Positions 22,106 through 31,879 are shown, counted from the first letter of the stretch. The stretch is 64,000 bases of DNA from Roseateles sp. (GCA_019234295.1 JAFALK010000083.1:62001-126000), one strand, 5' to 3'. The notes: generated from the sequence alone by a model not told the origin. Program-made: numbers and translations.

Positions 22106-22935
22106 CGCCCGGGCTTCTCGAGGCCGGCGCCGAGGCCCATGCCCGCGCGCTGACACGCATCGCAACGGCCGGCGAGCCGGTCTTCAACCAGGGTGTGGCT
22201 CTGTATGTGGAAGACATCAAGGTCGCCTTCGACGGATTCCAGGCGCTGGCGGGCCTGAGCTTCACCGTCGGCGTGGGCGAGCTGCGCTGCGTGATCGGCC
22301 CCAACGGCGCCGGCAAGACGACCACGATGGACTGCATCACCGGCAAGACGCGGCCCGACAGCGGGCGGCTGCACTTCGGCAGCAACCTCGACCTACTCAC
22401 CATGACCGAGGCCGAGATTGCCCGCGCTGGCATCGGCCGCAAGTTCCAAAAGCCCACCGTCTTCGAGGCGCTGACCGTGACCGAGAACCTGGAGTTGGCG
22501 CTGGCCGGCGACCGGCGCGCGCGCTTTGCGATGCGCGCCCGGCTGAGCGGCGAGCAGCGCGACCGCCTGGACGAGCTGCTCAAGACCGTGCACCTGGCGC
22601 CGGAGCGCGAACGCGTGGCCGGCCTGCTGAGCCACGGCCAGAAGCAGTGGCTGGAGATTGGCATGCTGCTCGCGCAGGACCCGAAGTTGCTGCTGCTGGA
22701 CGAGCCCGTGGCTGGCATGACCGACGAAGAGACCGAACGCACGGCCGAGCTCTTCCTGAGCCTGGAGGGCCAGCACTCGCTCGTTGTTGTGGAGCACGAC
22801 ATGGCGTTCGTGGGCACGCTGGCCGGCGCGGATCGCACGGTCACGGTGCTGCATGAAGGGCAGACGTTGGCCGAGGGCACGATGGCCACCGTGCAGTCCG
22901 ACGAGAAAGTCATCGAGGTGTACCTTGGCCGATGA
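22102..22935 (+). CDS. urtD: Urea ABC transporter ATP-binding protein UrtD
   Basis: LivG-type ATPase, 277 residues. Walker A is GPNGAGKTT, the signature is LSHGQKQWLEIGMLLAQDPK, Walker B is LLLLDEPVAGM and the H-loop lies in VVVEHDMAFV. LSHGQ in place of LSGGQ is usual for UrtD. The 30-residue N-terminal extension before VEDIKVAFDGFQAL is common in the family. It overlaps urtC by ATGA and urtE by 11 nt. Confidence 0.94.
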   Translation: MTPGLLEAGAEAHARALTRIATAGEPVFNQGVALYVEDIKVAFDGFQALAGLSFTVGVGELRCVIGPNGAGKTTTMDCITGKTRPDSGRLHFGSNLDLLTMTEAEIARAGIGRKFQKPTVFEALTVTENLELALAGDRRARFAMRARLSGEQRDRLDELLKTVHLAPERERVAGLLSHGQKQWLEIGMLLAQDPKLLLLDEPVAGMTDEETERTAELFLSLEGQHSLVVVEHDMAFVGTLAGADRTVTVLHEGQTLAEGTMATVQSDEKVIEVYLGR

Positions 22936-23629
22936 CATCCTCAAGGTCGAAGACCTGCACCAGCACTACGGCGGCTCGCACATCTTGCGCGGGCTGAGCT
23001 TTGCGCTCAAGCCTGGCGAGATCACCGTCGTGCTCGGCCGCAACGGCGTGGGCAAGACCACGCTGCTCAAGAGCCTGATGGGCGTCGTGCCCGTCACATC
23101 GGGCAGCCTCACGCTGGCCGGCGAGAGCCTCGCCAAGCTGCGCACTCACCAGCGCGTTCGCGCGGGCCTCGGTTACGTGCCGCAAGGCCGCGAGATCTTC
23201 GGGCGGCTGTCGGTGATGGAGAACCTGCAGATGGGCCTGAGTAGCCAACCCGCCGGCACGCCGTTGCCGCCGACGCTGTTCGAGCTTTTCCCAGTGCTCG
23301 CCAAGATGCGCTCACGCCGCGGCGGCGACCTCTCTGGCGGCCAGCAGCAGCAACTCGCCATCGCCCGCGCACTCGCACCCGGCCCGAAGGTGCTGCTGCT
23401 GGACGAGCCCACCGAAGGCATCCAGCCCAACGTCATCCAGGACATCGGCCGCGTCATCCAACACCTGGCCCATGAAAAGGGCTTGGCCGTGGTGCTCGTC
23501 GAGCAGTTCTACGACTTCGCGGCCGAGCTGGCCGACCAATATTTGCTGATGCAGCGCGGCGAGATTGTCATGCGCGGCCGCGGGGCCGAGATGGCGGCCG
23601 ATGGCGTGCGCGAGCGCTTGGCGATTTAG
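22925..23629 (+). CDS. urtE: Urea ABC transporter ATP-binding protein UrtE
   Basis: LivF-type ATPase, 234 residues, with Walker A GRNGVGKTT, signature LSGGQQQQLAIARAL and Walker B VLLLDEPTEGI. No in-frame ATG fits the family N-terminus. TTG 22925 gives LADDILKVEDLHQHYGGSHI, matching UrtE, and overlaps urtD by 11 nt. It is the last gene of the operon; no clear intrinsic terminator follows within 100 bp. Confidence 0.92.
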   Translation: MADDILKVEDLHQHYGGSHILRGLSFALKPGEITVVLGRNGVGKTTLLKSLMGVVPVTSGSLTLAGESLAKLRTHQRVRAGLGYVPQGREIFGRLSVMENLQMGLSSQPAGTPLPPTLFELFPVLAKMRSRRGGDLSGGQQQQLAIARALAPGPKVLLLDEPTEGIQPNVIQDIGRVIQHLAHEKGLAVVLVEQFYDFAAELADQYLLMQRGEIVMRGRGAEMAADGVRERLAI

Positions 23630-24059
23630 GGCTCGAGCGGTCCGGTTGACGTGCATGTTTCTCCGGGGTGCAGCGCCCGTCGCGACCTCAGGGGCGCGTG
23701 TGCAGCGGTGCGTCCACTGAGAGAAGCCGCCGGTCGGTTTGGGCAGCCTCCTGGACTGGCCAGCGGCCGGCGACTGCGCTTAAGCAGTCAATTCCTCGGA
23801 TAGATCTAGTGACCAAGACTTGGGATAACGGCAGCGTCAAGCGTGATGTCGCTGGTTCAATGCCAGAAGTTGCGTTGGCCGGTATGGTGGCTGGGGCGGG
23901 GCGGTCACCCTGGTGGCATGAGTGCGTCTGCTGTGGGGACAACCCAGTCGTGAAGCTATTGGCTGACGATCTTCGCGCTGCAAAGAAGTAGCGGCGCGTC
24001 CGCTTCTCGCCAGTCCTATTTGCTGCTTGCAACGAGTTCAGCAGACAGGGATTGACGTT

Positions 24060-24159
24060 GTTGGGGGCTTCCCAAAATCGTTGGGTCGTTACCGAGGATG
24101 TTGGGTAGTGACCGAGGATGTTGGGTAGTGACCGAGATGGTTGGGCATTTGCCGAGCTT
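24060..24159. repeat. Five-unit 20-bp tandem array (GTTGGGnnnTnnCCGAGnnT)
   Basis: Units begin at 24060, 24080, 24100, 24120 and 24140, each opening GTTGGG with a CCGAG or related core at the same phase. Units three and four share the first 16 bp (GTTGGGTAGTGACCGAG region) almost exactly; the first and last units are more divergent. It is noncoding. Regular phasing of 20 bp, about two helical turns, suits a multi-site protein-binding array such as the end of a transposon, but no transposase is present. Confidence 0.8.
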
Positions 24160-24237
24160 GCTTGGGGTTCCCACACGGAGTGAAACCCCGGGTGCTGGCG
24201 CCGTCAAACCTCATCCAGCACTTCCAGACCCATCCGC

Positions 24238-24260
24238 AAGTCGTTCATTTTGAACGACTT
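24238..24260. repeat. Perfect palindrome AAGTCGTTCA-TTT-TGAACGACTT
   Basis: Two perfect 10-bp arms around a 3-nt centre, followed by TCTTTC. It could be an intrinsic terminator for transcription coming from upstream, or an operator ahead of mraZ. The stem is only moderately GC-rich and the T-run is interrupted. Confidence 0.6.
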
Positions 24261-24329
24261 TCTTTCAAGTTTTTGTCTCAGAATGTGATCCTAAGTATTT
24301 GATTCCATTGAGAAATTTCACGATTTGGC

Positions 24330-24358
24330 TTGACCTCTTGCGGGCCGCTCAGTAAAGT
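24330..24358 (+). promoter_or_regulatory. Sigma-70 promoter of mraZ and the dcw cluster
   Basis: TTGACC at 24330-24335 and TAAAGT at 24353-24358 are separated by 17 bp, the optimal spacing. Transcription would start near 24365, giving a leader of about 34 nt before GTG 24399. The MraZ repeat array begins at the -10 itself. Confidence 0.75.
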
Positions 24359-24390
24359 GGTGAAAAGTGCAATTTGGTGGGTCGTTGTGG
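24357..24390 (+). promoter_or_regulatory. MraZ operator: four GTGG/GTGC boxes at exact 10-bp spacing
   Basis: GTGG 24357, GTGC 24367, GTGG 24377 and GTGG 24387 repeat every 10 bp, the first two within AAAGTGG and AAAGTGC. MraZ autorepresses by binding direct repeats with a GTGG-type core at about one helical turn spacing immediately upstream of its gene. The array overlaps the -10 and transcription start. Confidence 0.8.
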
Positions 24391-24398
24391 CGAATATC

Positions 24399-24827
24399 GT
24401 GTTTCAGGGGGCGTCTGCCTTGGCCATGGATGGCAAGGGTCGGTTCGCCATGCCCACGCGCCATCGCGAGGCGCTAGCGGCCCTGTGCGCAGGCCAGCTC
24501 ACGCTGACAAAAGACCCCTCCGGCTGCCTGCTTGTCTTCCCCCGTCCCGCATGGGAGACTTTCCGCGACAAGGTCATGACGCTGCCCATGTCGGCGGCGG
24601 GCTGGAAGCGCGTCTTCCTTGGCAATGCCATGGATGTGGAGATTGACGCCGCAGGCCGCGTGCTGGTCTCGCCAGAGCTGCGTGATGCCGCGAGCATCGC
24701 CAAGGATGTGACGCTGATGGGCATGGGTCACCACTTCGAGCTGTGGGACCGCGAGGCCTACAAGGCCCACGAGGCCCGAACCATGGCTTCCGAGATGCCG
24801 GCTGCGCTGCAGGACTTCAGCTTCTGA
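24399..24827 (+). CDS. mraZ: Transcriptional regulator MraZ
   Basis: AbrB-like ring-forming DNA-binding protein that represses its own operon; first gene of the division and cell wall cluster. 142 residues with the two SpoVT/AbrB-like repeats, [20 protein letters not shown] and [19 protein letters not shown]. Translation starts at GTG 24399, which aligns with the MFQG start of other family members; no Shine-Dalgarno is visible. The stop overlaps the rsmH start by one base (TGATG). Confidence 0.93.
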   Translation: MFQGASALAMDGKGRFAMPTRHREALAALCAGQLTLTKDPSGCLLVFPRPAWETFRDKVMTLPMSAAGWKRVFLGNAMDVEIDAAGRVLVSPELRDAASIAKDVTLMGMGHHFELWDREAYKAHEARTMASEMPAALQDFSF

Positions 24828-25804
24828 TGAGCTCCCCGGATCAAGCCCACATCACGGTTTTGCTGCACGAGGCCGTGGACGCCGTCTTCACTCGGCCCGA
24901 CGGTCTTTACGTGGACGCCACGTTCGGCCGCGGCGGTCATTCGCGGCTACTGCTCTCTAAGCTGGGGCCGCAAGGGCGGCTCGTGGCCATCGATCGCGAT
25001 CCAGAGGCGATCGTGGCGGCAACGAGCGGCGAGACGCGGGTCACGGACCCGCGTTTTTCCATTCGTCACGCGGCTTTTGCCGACATGCGGCGCGAGCTGG
25101 GCTCCATCGGCATCGAACAGGTGGACGGCATCTTGCTCGACATCGGCGTCTCCAGCCCGCAGATCGATTCGCCCGAGCGCGGCTTCAGCTTTCGCTTCGA
25201 CGGCCCGCTGGACATGCGCATGGACACGACGCGCGGAGAGAGCGCTGCGCAGTGGCTCGCCCGCGCCGAGGAGCGCCAGATCACGGAGGTGATAAGGAAC
25301 TATGGGGAAGAACGGTTTGCTTCACAGATTGCAAAGGCGCTTGTTGCTCGCCGGGAAAGCGGGCGTGCTGTTCGAAGCACATCCGAGCTTTCCGAAGTCG
25401 TGGCTGGTGCAGTCAAAACCCGCGAGCCGGGCCAGAACCCTGCAACGCGGACATTTCAAGCGCTTCGGATTCACGTCAACGCCGAGCTTGAGGAGCTGCG
25501 CCAGGCCCTGAGCTCCGCGCTCGCCCTGCTCAAGCCCGGTGGCCGGCTGGCCGTGATCAGTTTTCACTCGCTTGAGGACCGGATCGTCAAGAACTTCATC
25601 GCCGAGAACAGCAAGGAAGTCGTCGATCGGCACGCGCCCTTTGCCGCGCCCAAGGCCCTGCCGCTGAAGGCCATCGGCCGCATCAAGCCTTCCGACGAAG
25701 AGGTCGACGCCAACCCACGTTCGCGCTCAGCCGTGCTGCGCGTGGCCGAGCGCACCGAGGCGCCGCTACCGCCCGTGCATCAGAAGCGTCGGAGGGGTGA
25801 GTGA
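24827..25804 (+). CDS. rsmH: 16S rRNA (cytosine-1402-N4)-methyltransferase RsmH
   Basis: S-adenosylmethionine-dependent methyltransferase that modifies C1402 in the ribosomal P site. The 325-residue product has [14 protein letters not shown], the SAM loop [27 protein letters not shown] and [16 protein letters not shown]. It starts at ATG 24827, overlapping mraZ by 1 nt, and its stop overlaps the GTG of ftsL by 4 nt. Confidence 0.95.
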   Translation: MSSPDQAHITVLLHEAVDAVFTRPDGLYVDATFGRGGHSRLLLSKLGPQGRLVAIDRDPEAIVAATSGETRVTDPRFSIRHAAFADMRRELGSIGIEQVDGILLDIGVSSPQIDSPERGFSFRFDGPLDMRMDTTRGESAAQWLARAEERQITEVIRNYGEERFASQIAKALVARRESGRAVRSTSELSEVVAGAVKTREPGQNPATRTFQALRIHVNAELEELRQALSSALALLKPGGRLAVISFHSLEDRIVKNFIAENSKEVVDRHAPFAAPKALPLKAIGRIKPSDEEVDANPRSRSAVLRVAERTEAPLPPVHQKRRRGE

Positions 25805-26091
25805 TCGGGCGTCTGAATGTGGTCCTGCTGCTGGCGGTGCTCGCCAGCGGACTGTTCCTGGTGCACAGCGCCTACGACTCGCGCCGCCTGTTCAACGCAG
25901 TCGACGAAGCCATGGCCGAGGGCCGTCGCCTGGAGACCGATCGCCAGCGCCTGGAGGCTGAGCGCCGCGCCCAGGCCACGAACCTGCGCGTGGACAAGAT
26001 GGCGCGTGAGCGCCTGAACATGAGCACCATCACGCCTGCGCTGACGAAGACGGTGGTGATGGCCAAGCCCGCATCTGGGGCAGTGCAGTGA
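25801..26091 (+). CDS. ftsL: Cell division protein FtsL
   Basis: 96-residue bitopic divisome protein: one N-terminal membrane segment ([20 protein letters not shown]) and a periplasmic coiled coil ([18 protein letters not shown]) that pairs with FtsB and supports FtsQ/FtsI assembly. The start is GTG 25801 in a GTGA overlap with rsmH, and the stop forms a second GTGA overlap with ftsI. Confidence 0.93.
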   Translation: MIGRLNVVLLLAVLASGLFLVHSAYDSRRLFNAVDEAMAEGRRLETDRQRLEAERRAQATNLRVDKMARERLNMSTITPALTKTVVMAKPASGAVQ

Positions 26092-27848
26092 GCAAGAAGC
26101 AGAACTCTTCGCGCAGCGTCAATTACGCGACCAGCCCGCTGCTGGCCTCCAAGACGCCCCCCTGGCGCTCGCGCCTGATCGTGGCCGGCGTGGGCCTGGC
26201 CTTCGCCGGCTTGCTGGCACGCTCCCTGTATATCCAGGTCATCGGCACGGACTTCTATCAGAAGAAGGGCGAGGAGCGTTACCTCTACAAGCAGCAGCTG
26301 CCCGCCAGTCGCGGCGAGATCGTGGACCGCTCCGGCCAGGTGCTGGCGGCCAGCGTGGCCGTGCCGTCCTTCTGGGCCATTCCCAAGGAAGTGGAGACCG
26401 ACCCCGAGCGCCGCGCGGCCCTGGCCGATGCGCTGGGTCTCAAGCCTGCTGAGCTGGCGAAGAAGCTGGACCCGGAGACCAACTTCGTCTGGCTCGCGCG
26501 CCTGGCCGATGAGGACACCGCAGCCAAGCTCAAGACGCTCAAGATAAAGGGCGTCTTCATGGACCGCGAATACCGCCGTAAGTACCCCGAGGGCGAGGCC
26601 GCCGCGCACGTCGTCGGGTTTACCGACGTGGAAGATCGCGGCCAGGAAGGCACCGAGCGCTCCTACGACGAAATGCTGCTCGGCACCAAGGGCTCGCGCA
26701 CCGTGCTGCGCGATCGTCTCGGTCGCGTGGTCGACGATGCGGGCGAGGCCGAGGCGCCCGTCAACGGCAAGCAGGTCCAGCTCTCGATCGATTCCAAGAT
26801 CCAGTTTTTCGCCTATCAGCGCGTGCGCGAAGCCGTGCTCGAGAACAAGGCCAAGGCAGGTTCGGCCGTCGTACTCGACGGCCAGACCGGCGAGGTGCTG
26901 GCCCTGGCCAACTATCCGAGCTACGACCCGGCCCACCGGCGCAATCTCTCGGGCGAGCAGCTGCGCAATCGCGCGGTGACAGACACCTTCGAGCCCGGCT
27001 CCACCATGAAGCCGCTGATCGTGGCGCAGTCGCTGCAGACCGGCCGCGTCACGCCAGACACCGTCATCAACACCGCGCCACGCTCGCTCGTGCTCTCGGG
27101 CTGGTCGCCCAGCGACTCCCACCCGCACGGCGAGCTGGCAATCTGGCAGGTGATCCAGAAGTCCAGCAATATCGGTGCGGCCCGGCTGGGCCTGCAGTTG
27201 CAGCCGCGCGAGATGTACGAGATGTACACGTCGGTGGGCCTGGGACAGCGGCCGCAGCTGCGCTTCCCAGGCACGGTGACGGGTCGCCTGCGCCCCTACA
27301 AGAACTGGCGGCCCATCGAGCAGGCCACCATGTCCTATGGCTACGGCCTGTCGGCCTCGCTGCTGCAGCTGGCGCGGGCCTACACCGTCTTCACGCACGA
27401 CGGCGAGGTGTTGCCGCTGACACTGGCCAAGCTCGATGCCGGTGAGCAGCCGCAGGGCGTGCGCGTGTTCTCGCCCAAGGTGGCACAGGAAGTGCGGCAG
27501 ATGCTGCAGACCGTCTGCACCAAGGAGGGCACGGCGCCCGAGGCGCAGACGCCCGGCTACAGCGTGGGTGGCAAGTCAGGCACGGCCTACAAGCAGGAGG
27601 GCAAGGGCTATGCCACGAACAAATACCGCTCCTGGTTCGTGGGCATTGCGCCGGTGAACCATCCGCGCGTGGTGGTGGCCGTCATGATCGATGAACCCAC
27701 CGGCGGCGCGCACTTCGGCGGCGCCGTCGCGGGCCCGGTGTTCAGCCAGGTCGTGGCGCAGAGCCTGCGCCTGATGAACGTGTCGCCCGATCTCGAGGTC
27801 AAGTCGGGCATCGTGGCCAGCGCTGCCCCTGCGAAGGAGGGCACCTGA
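26088..27848 (+). CDS. ftsI: Peptidoglycan D,D-transpeptidase FtsI (PBP3)
   Basis: Septal cross-linking enzyme, inner membrane with a periplasmic catalytic domain. 586 residues: one N-terminal membrane helix (LIVAGVGLAFAGLLARSLYI), a pedestal domain starting SRGEIVDRSGQVLA, and the transpeptidase domain with catalytic Ser305 in STMK, the SSN motif in KSSNIGAARLG, and KSGT in GGKSGTAYK. It starts at GTG 26088 overlapping ftsL; the stop overlaps murE by 1 nt. Confidence 0.95.
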   Translation: MSKKQNSSRSVNYATSPLLASKTPPWRSRLIVAGVGLAFAGLLARSLYIQVIGTDFYQKKGEERYLYKQQLPASRGEIVDRSGQVLAASVAVPSFWAIPKEVETDPERRAALADALGLKPAELAKKLDPETNFVWLARLADEDTAAKLKTLKIKGVFMDREYRRKYPEGEAAAHVVGFTDVEDRGQEGTERSYDEMLLGTKGSRTVLRDRLGRVVDDAGEAEAPVNGKQVQLSIDSKIQFFAYQRVREAVLENKAKAGSAVVLDGQTGEVLALANYPSYDPAHRRNLSGEQLRNRAVTDTFEPGSTMKPLIVAQSLQTGRVTPDTVINTAPRSLVLSGWSPSDSHPHGELAIWQVIQKSSNIGAARLGLQLQPREMYEMYTSVGLGQRPQLRFPGTVTGRLRPYKNWRPIEQATMSYGYGLSASLLQLARAYTVFTHDGEVLPLTLAKLDAGEQPQGVRVFSPKVAQEVRQMLQTVCTKEGTAPEAQTPGYSVGGKSGTAYKQEGKGYATNKYRSWFVGIAPVNHPRVVVAVMIDEPTGGAHFGGAVAGPVFSQVVAQSLRLMNVSPDLEVKSGIVASAAPAKEGT

Positions 27849-29320
27849 TGCTCACCGAGCTCAAATCCCCCGCCGCCGCCGCGCGCTGGCTGCTTGAATG
27901 GACGCGCGGCGCGCTGACGAGCGACAGCCGCCAGCTCAAGCCAGGCGACGCCTTCATCGCCTGGCCTGGCCATGCCCGCGACGGGCGCGAGTTCGTGGCC
28001 GGCGCGCTGGCCGGCGGCGCTTCCACGGTGCTGGTCGAACGCGCAGGCGTGGAGGCCTTTGGTTTCACCGACGCCCGAGTGGCCGCGCTGCCCGGCCTCA
28101 AGGCCGCCACCGGCACGATCGCCTCGGCCTTCTACGGCGAGCCTTCTGCCAAGCTCGCCGTGCTTGCCGTCACGGGCACGAACGGCAAAACCTCGACCGC
28201 ATGGTGGACGGCACAGGCGCTGAGCCTCCTGCAGCAACGCTGCGGCGTCATCGGCACGCTGGGTGTCGGCGAGCCCGGCGCACTCGACTACACCGGCCTG
28301 ACCACGCCCGACCCGGTGCGCCTGCAGCAGGCCTTCCGGGCGATGGTGGAGCGGGGCTTCGCGGCCTGCGCGATCGAGGCCTCCTCGATCGGCGTCGTAG
28401 AGCACCGCCTCGCTGGTACGCAGGTCAAGGTGGCGCTGTTCACCAACTTCACGCAGGACCACCTCGACTACCACGGCACGATGGAGTCCTACTGGGAAGC
28501 CAAGCGCCGGCTGTTCGATTTCCCCGGCCTGCAGGCGGCCGTGCTCAACGCCGACGATGCCAAGGGCGCCGAGCTGGCCCAGGCGCTGAAGGATCGACTC
28601 GACGTCTGGAGCTATGCGCTGAACCGCGAGGCCAGGCTATCCGCCCACGAGCTGCACTACCGCGCGGGCGGCCTGGCCTTCACGCTGATCGAGGGCAGCG
28701 AAAAGCACCTGATCGAGACCGGCCTGATCGGCGAATACAACGTGGCCAACCTGCTCGGCGTGATCGCCGGGCTGCGCGCGCTGGGTCATCCGCTTGCCGC
28801 CATCGCTGCCGTCATCGGCCGCGTCACACCCGTGCCCGGCCGCATGCAGCGCGTGGGCCATGGCCGCGAGCTGCCGCAGGCCGTGGTTGACTACGCCCAC
28901 ACGCCCGACGCGCTGGACAAGGCGCTGTCCGCCCTGCGCCCGCTCGCGCGGGCCCGCGGCGGCAGGCTCGCCGTGCTCTTCGGCTGCGGCGGTAACCGGG
29001 ACAAGACCAAGCGGCCGCTGATGGGCGCCATCGCGGCGGACAAGGCCGATCGCGTGATCCTGGCCAGCGACAACCCGCGCCACGAGGAGCCGCAGGCCAT
29101 CCTGGCCGACATTGCTGCGGGCATGAAGCCAGGCGCCGGCATCATCGTGGTTGACCGCCGCGAGGCGATCCGCCGCGCCTTGGGCGAGGCCGACGCGCGC
29201 GACGTCGTGCTGCTGGCCGGCAAGGGCCACGAGGACTACCAGGAGATCGCCGGCGTGCGCCATCACTTCGACGATGTGGAAGAGGCGCGTGCAGCCCTCA
29301 TCGAGAGGGCTGGACTGTGA
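27848..29320 (+). CDS. murE: UDP-N-acetylmuramoyl-tripeptide synthetase MurE (meso-diaminopimelate-adding)
   Basis: Cytoplasmic Mur ligase that adds the third amino acid to UDP-MurNAc-Ala-Glu. 490 residues with the P-loop VTGTNGKTSTA and the motif DNPRHEEP; DNPR is the signature for meso-diaminopimelate rather than lysine. The start ATG 27848 overlaps ftsI by one base, and the stop overlaps the murF GTG by 4 nt. Confidence 0.95.
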   Translation: MLTELKSPAAAARWLLEWTRGALTSDSRQLKPGDAFIAWPGHARDGREFVAGALAGGASTVLVERAGVEAFGFTDARVAALPGLKAATGTIASAFYGEPSAKLAVLAVTGTNGKTSTAWWTAQALSLLQQRCGVIGTLGVGEPGALDYTGLTTPDPVRLQQAFRAMVERGFAACAIEASSIGVVEHRLAGTQVKVALFTNFTQDHLDYHGTMESYWEAKRRLFDFPGLQAAVLNADDAKGAELAQALKDRLDVWSYALNREARLSAHELHYRAGGLAFTLIEGSEKHLIETGLIGEYNVANLLGVIAGLRALGHPLAAIAAVIGRVTPVPGRMQRVGHGRELPQAVVDYAHTPDALDKALSALRPLARARGGRLAVLFGCGGNRDKTKRPLMGAIAADKADRVILASDNPRHEEPQAILADIAAGMKPGAGIIVVDRREAIRRALGEADARDVVLLAGKGHEDYQEIAGVRHHFDDVEEARAALIERAGL

Positions 29321-30711
29321 TCACCCTGGCCCAGGCCCTCCATCTGATCCAGCCGCACGTGCCCGTGGCGCGTCTCGTTGGTGACGGCGCCACGCTTTTC
29401 ACCCGCGTGCACAGCGACACGCGAACGCTGCAGCCCGGCGATCTCTTCGTCGCCCTGCGCGGCGAGCGCTTCGACGCGAACGACCTCCTGCCGCAGGCCA
29501 AGGCCGCCGGCGCCGTGGCCGCGTTGTGCGAGCGCGAATGCGAAGGCCTGCCGGCTCTCGTCGTGCCCGACGCGAAGGCCGCGCTCGGCGTGCTCGCTGC
29601 GGCGTGGCGCGCGCACTGCCATCTGCCGCTGATCTGCGTGACGGGCTCGAACGGCAAGACCACGGTGACGCAGATGATCGCGAGCATCCTGCGGGCATGG
29701 GTCGGCGAGCATGCGCTGGCCACAGAAGGCAACTACAACAACGACATCGGCGTGCCCCTGACCCTGCTGCGCCTGCGCCAGGACGATGTGCTCTACCACC
29801 GCGCCGCCGTGGTCGAGCTGGGCATGAACCACCCGGGCGAGATCGCGCCGCTCGCGGCGATGGCCGCAGCGAGCGTGGCCCTGGTCAACAACGCCCAGCG
29901 CGAGCACCAGGAGTTCCTGGCCACCGTGGAGGCCGCCGCGCGCGAGAACGGTGCCGCCATCTCGGCGCTCGCCGCCTCCGGCACGGCGGTGTTCCCGGCC
30001 GAAGACGCCTGTGCGCCGATCTGGCTGGAGCTGGCCGGCCACCGGCCCGTGCTGACCTTCGCACTGCAAGGTCCGGCCGACGTGACGGGCGAGGCGCACT
30101 GGATGGGCACGCACTGGGCGCTGACCATTCGCACGCCCTCGGCGCAGATCCCCGTGGCCCTGCGCATGCCCGGCGAGCACAACGTGCGCAACGCCCTGGC
30201 CGCCGCCACCTGTGCCCTGGCCGCCGGCGCGCCGCTGGAGGCCGTGCAGCGCGGCCTGGAGGGCTTCGAGCCCGTCAAGGGCCGCTCGCAGCTCAAGAGC
30301 TTCGAGCGTGCCGGGCAGCGCATCGCCCTGATCGACGACAGCTACAACGCCAACCCGGACAGCGTGCGCGCGGCCATCGAAGTGCTGGCGGGCCTGCCCG
30401 GCGAGTCCTGGCTGGTGCTCGGCGACATGGGCGAAGTCGGTCATGACGGACCGGCCTTCCACGCCGAAGTCGGCGCCTACGCTGCGCAGAAGGGTGTGCA
30501 GCACCTGTGGTGTGCCGGAGCCGCCACGCTGGACACGGCCCGCGCGTATGGCGCTGCGGCCCGTCATTTCAATACCGTCGGCGAGCTGCTCGCAGCGCTC
30601 ACGCAGCAGCCCGGCGCACAGAACATCCTCGTCAAGGGATCGAGATTCATGAAGATGGAACAGGTGGTGGCGGCCTTGCTCGCCCCGCAGGGAGGCACCC
30701 ATGCTGCTTAG
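29317..30711 (+). CDS. murF: UDP-N-acetylmuramoyl-tripeptide--D-alanyl-D-alanine ligase
   Basis: Adds D-Ala-D-Ala to complete the UDP-MurNAc-pentapeptide. 464 residues with P-loop [14 protein letters not shown], the family motif [10 protein letters not shown] and [11 protein letters not shown]. It starts at GTG 29317 in a GTGA overlap with murE. Its 3' end overlaps mraY by 11 nt, the longest overlap in this part of the cluster. Confidence 0.95.
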   Translation: MITLAQALHLIQPHVPVARLVGDGATLFTRVHSDTRTLQPGDLFVALRGERFDANDLLPQAKAAGAVAALCERECEGLPALVVPDAKAALGVLAAAWRAHCHLPLICVTGSNGKTTVTQMIASILRAWVGEHALATEGNYNNDIGVPLTLLRLRQDDVLYHRAAVVELGMNHPGEIAPLAAMAAASVALVNNAQREHQEFLATVEAAARENGAAISALAASGTAVFPAEDACAPIWLELAGHRPVLTFALQGPADVTGEAHWMGTHWALTIRTPSAQIPVALRMPGEHNVRNALAAATCALAAGAPLEAVQRGLEGFEPVKGRSQLKSFERAGQRIALIDDSYNANPDSVRAAIEVLAGLPGESWLVLGDMGEVGHDGPAFHAEVGAYAAQKGVQHLWCAGAATLDTARAYGAAARHFNTVGELLAALTQQPGAQNILVKGSRFMKMEQVVAALLAPQGGTHAA

Positions 30712-31879
30712 CCTGGCTCAGTGGCTGCAGGGCCTGGACCCGTCGCTGGGCTTCCTGCGCATCTTCAACTACATCACCTTCCGCGCCGTGATGGCGGCCA
30801 TGACCGCGCTGCTGATCGGCCTGGCCTTCGGCCCCTGGGTGATCCGCCGACTCACCGAGATGAAGATCGGCCAGCCCATCCGCGAGTATGGCGTGCAGCA
30901 GCACCTGGCCAAGAGCGGCACGCCAACCATGGGCGGCGTGTTGATCCTGATCGGCATCGGCGTCTCGACCCTGCTGTGGTTTGACTGGAGCAATCGCTTC
31001 GTCTGGATCGTCATGATGGTGACCATGGGCTTCGGCGCCATCGGCTGGGTGGACGACTACCGCAAGGTGGTGGACAAGAACCCGGAAGGCATGCGCAGCC
31101 GCGAGAAGTTCTTCTGGCAGACCGTGATCGGCGTGTTTGCGGCCTTCTATCTCGCCTTCAGCGTCTCGGAAACGAGCTTCTTCGGCGTGGTGCAACTCTT
31201 CATCCGCTGGGTGACGAGCGGGTTTTCCACCGGCCTGCCACCGCGCGCCGACCTGATCGTGCCCTTCTTCAAGACCGTGGCCTATCCGCTCGGAGTGTTC
31301 GGCTTCATCGGGCTCTCGTACTTCGTGATCGTCGGCACCAGCAATGCGGTGAACTTCACGGACGGCCTCGACGGTCTGGCCATCATGCCGGTCGTGATGG
31401 TCTCGGGGGCTCTGGGCATCTTTGCCTACGCCACGGGTTCCGCCGTGTTCTCGCGCTACTTGCTCTTGCCCTATATCCCGGGCGCCGGCGAGCTGCTGAT
31501 CTTTTGCTCGGCCATGGGCGGCGCGGGCCTGGCCTTTCTGTGGTTCAACACCCACCCGGCCCAGGTCTTCATGGGCGACGTGGGCGCGCTCGCGCTGGGC
31601 GGCGGCCTGGGCACGATTGCCGTGATCACGCGCCAGGAAATCGTGCTGGGCATCATGGGCGGCATCTTCGTGGCCGAGGTGCTGTCGGTGATGATCCAGG
31701 TCAGCTGGTTCAAGTTCACCAAGAAGCGCTACGGCGAGGGCCGCCGCATCTTCAAGATGGCGCCGCTGCACCACCACTTCGAGAAGTCGGGCTGGAAGGA
31801 GTCGCAGGTCGTCGTGCGCTTCTGGATCATCACCATGCTGCTGTGCCTGATCGGTCTGGCCAGCCTCAAGCTGCGATGA
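30701..31879 (+). CDS. mraY: Phospho-N-acetylmuramoyl-pentapeptide-transferase MraY
   Basis: Integral membrane enzyme that makes lipid I from UDP-MurNAc-pentapeptide and undecaprenyl phosphate. 392 residues with about ten membrane segments, the [13 protein letters not shown] motif, [14 protein letters not shown] with the active-site Asp pair, [11 protein letters not shown] and the HHHFEKSGW segment. ATG 30701 lies inside murF; the stop overlaps murD by ATGA. Confidence 0.95.
   Translation: MLLSLAQWLQGLDPSLGFLRIFNYITFRAVMAAMTALLIGLAFGPWVIRRLTEMKIGQPIREYGVQQHLAKSGTPTMGGVLILIGIGVSTLLWFDWSNRFVWIVMMVTMGFGAIGWVDDYRKVVDKNPEGMRSREKFFWQTVIGVFAAFYLAFSVSETSFFGVVQLFIRWVTSGFSTGLPPRADLIVPFFKTVAYPLGVFGFIGLSYFVIVGTSNAVNFTDGLDGLAIMPVVMVSGALGIFAYATGSAVFSRYLLLPYIPGAGELLIFCSAMGGAGLAFLWFNTHPAQVFMGDVGALALGGGLGTIAVITRQEIVLGIMGGIFVAEVLSVMIQVSWFKFTKKRYGEGRRIFKMAPLHHHFEKSGWKESQVVVRFWIITMLLCLIGLASLKLR

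Larger units (their letters stand above)
23630..24329. other. Gene-poor interval between urtE and the mraZ promoter
   Basis: No gene that I can support. A 107-codon plus-strand frame (23668-23991) and overlapping minus frames have unconvincing composition. The stretch holds a 20-bp repeat array (24060-24159) and a perfect 23-bp palindrome (24238-24260), and it becomes AT-rich from 24240 to 24330, as expected just before a strong promoter. Confidence 0.6.

Noticed and set aside
23853..23868. T-arm-like sequence CTGG-TTCAATG-CCAG suggesting a tRNA fragment
   Set aside because: The loop ends in ATG rather than a proper T-loop and no acceptor, D or anticodon stems can be drawn around it.
23668..23991. 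107-codon plus-strand frame after urtE
   Set aside because: Arg/Ser-rich start, no Shine-Dalgarno, no recognisable domain; not better than overlapping minus frames.
24238..24260. Insertion-sequence inverted repeat
   Set aside because: Arms are adjacent with a 3-nt centre rather than flanking an element, and no transposase or target duplication is present.
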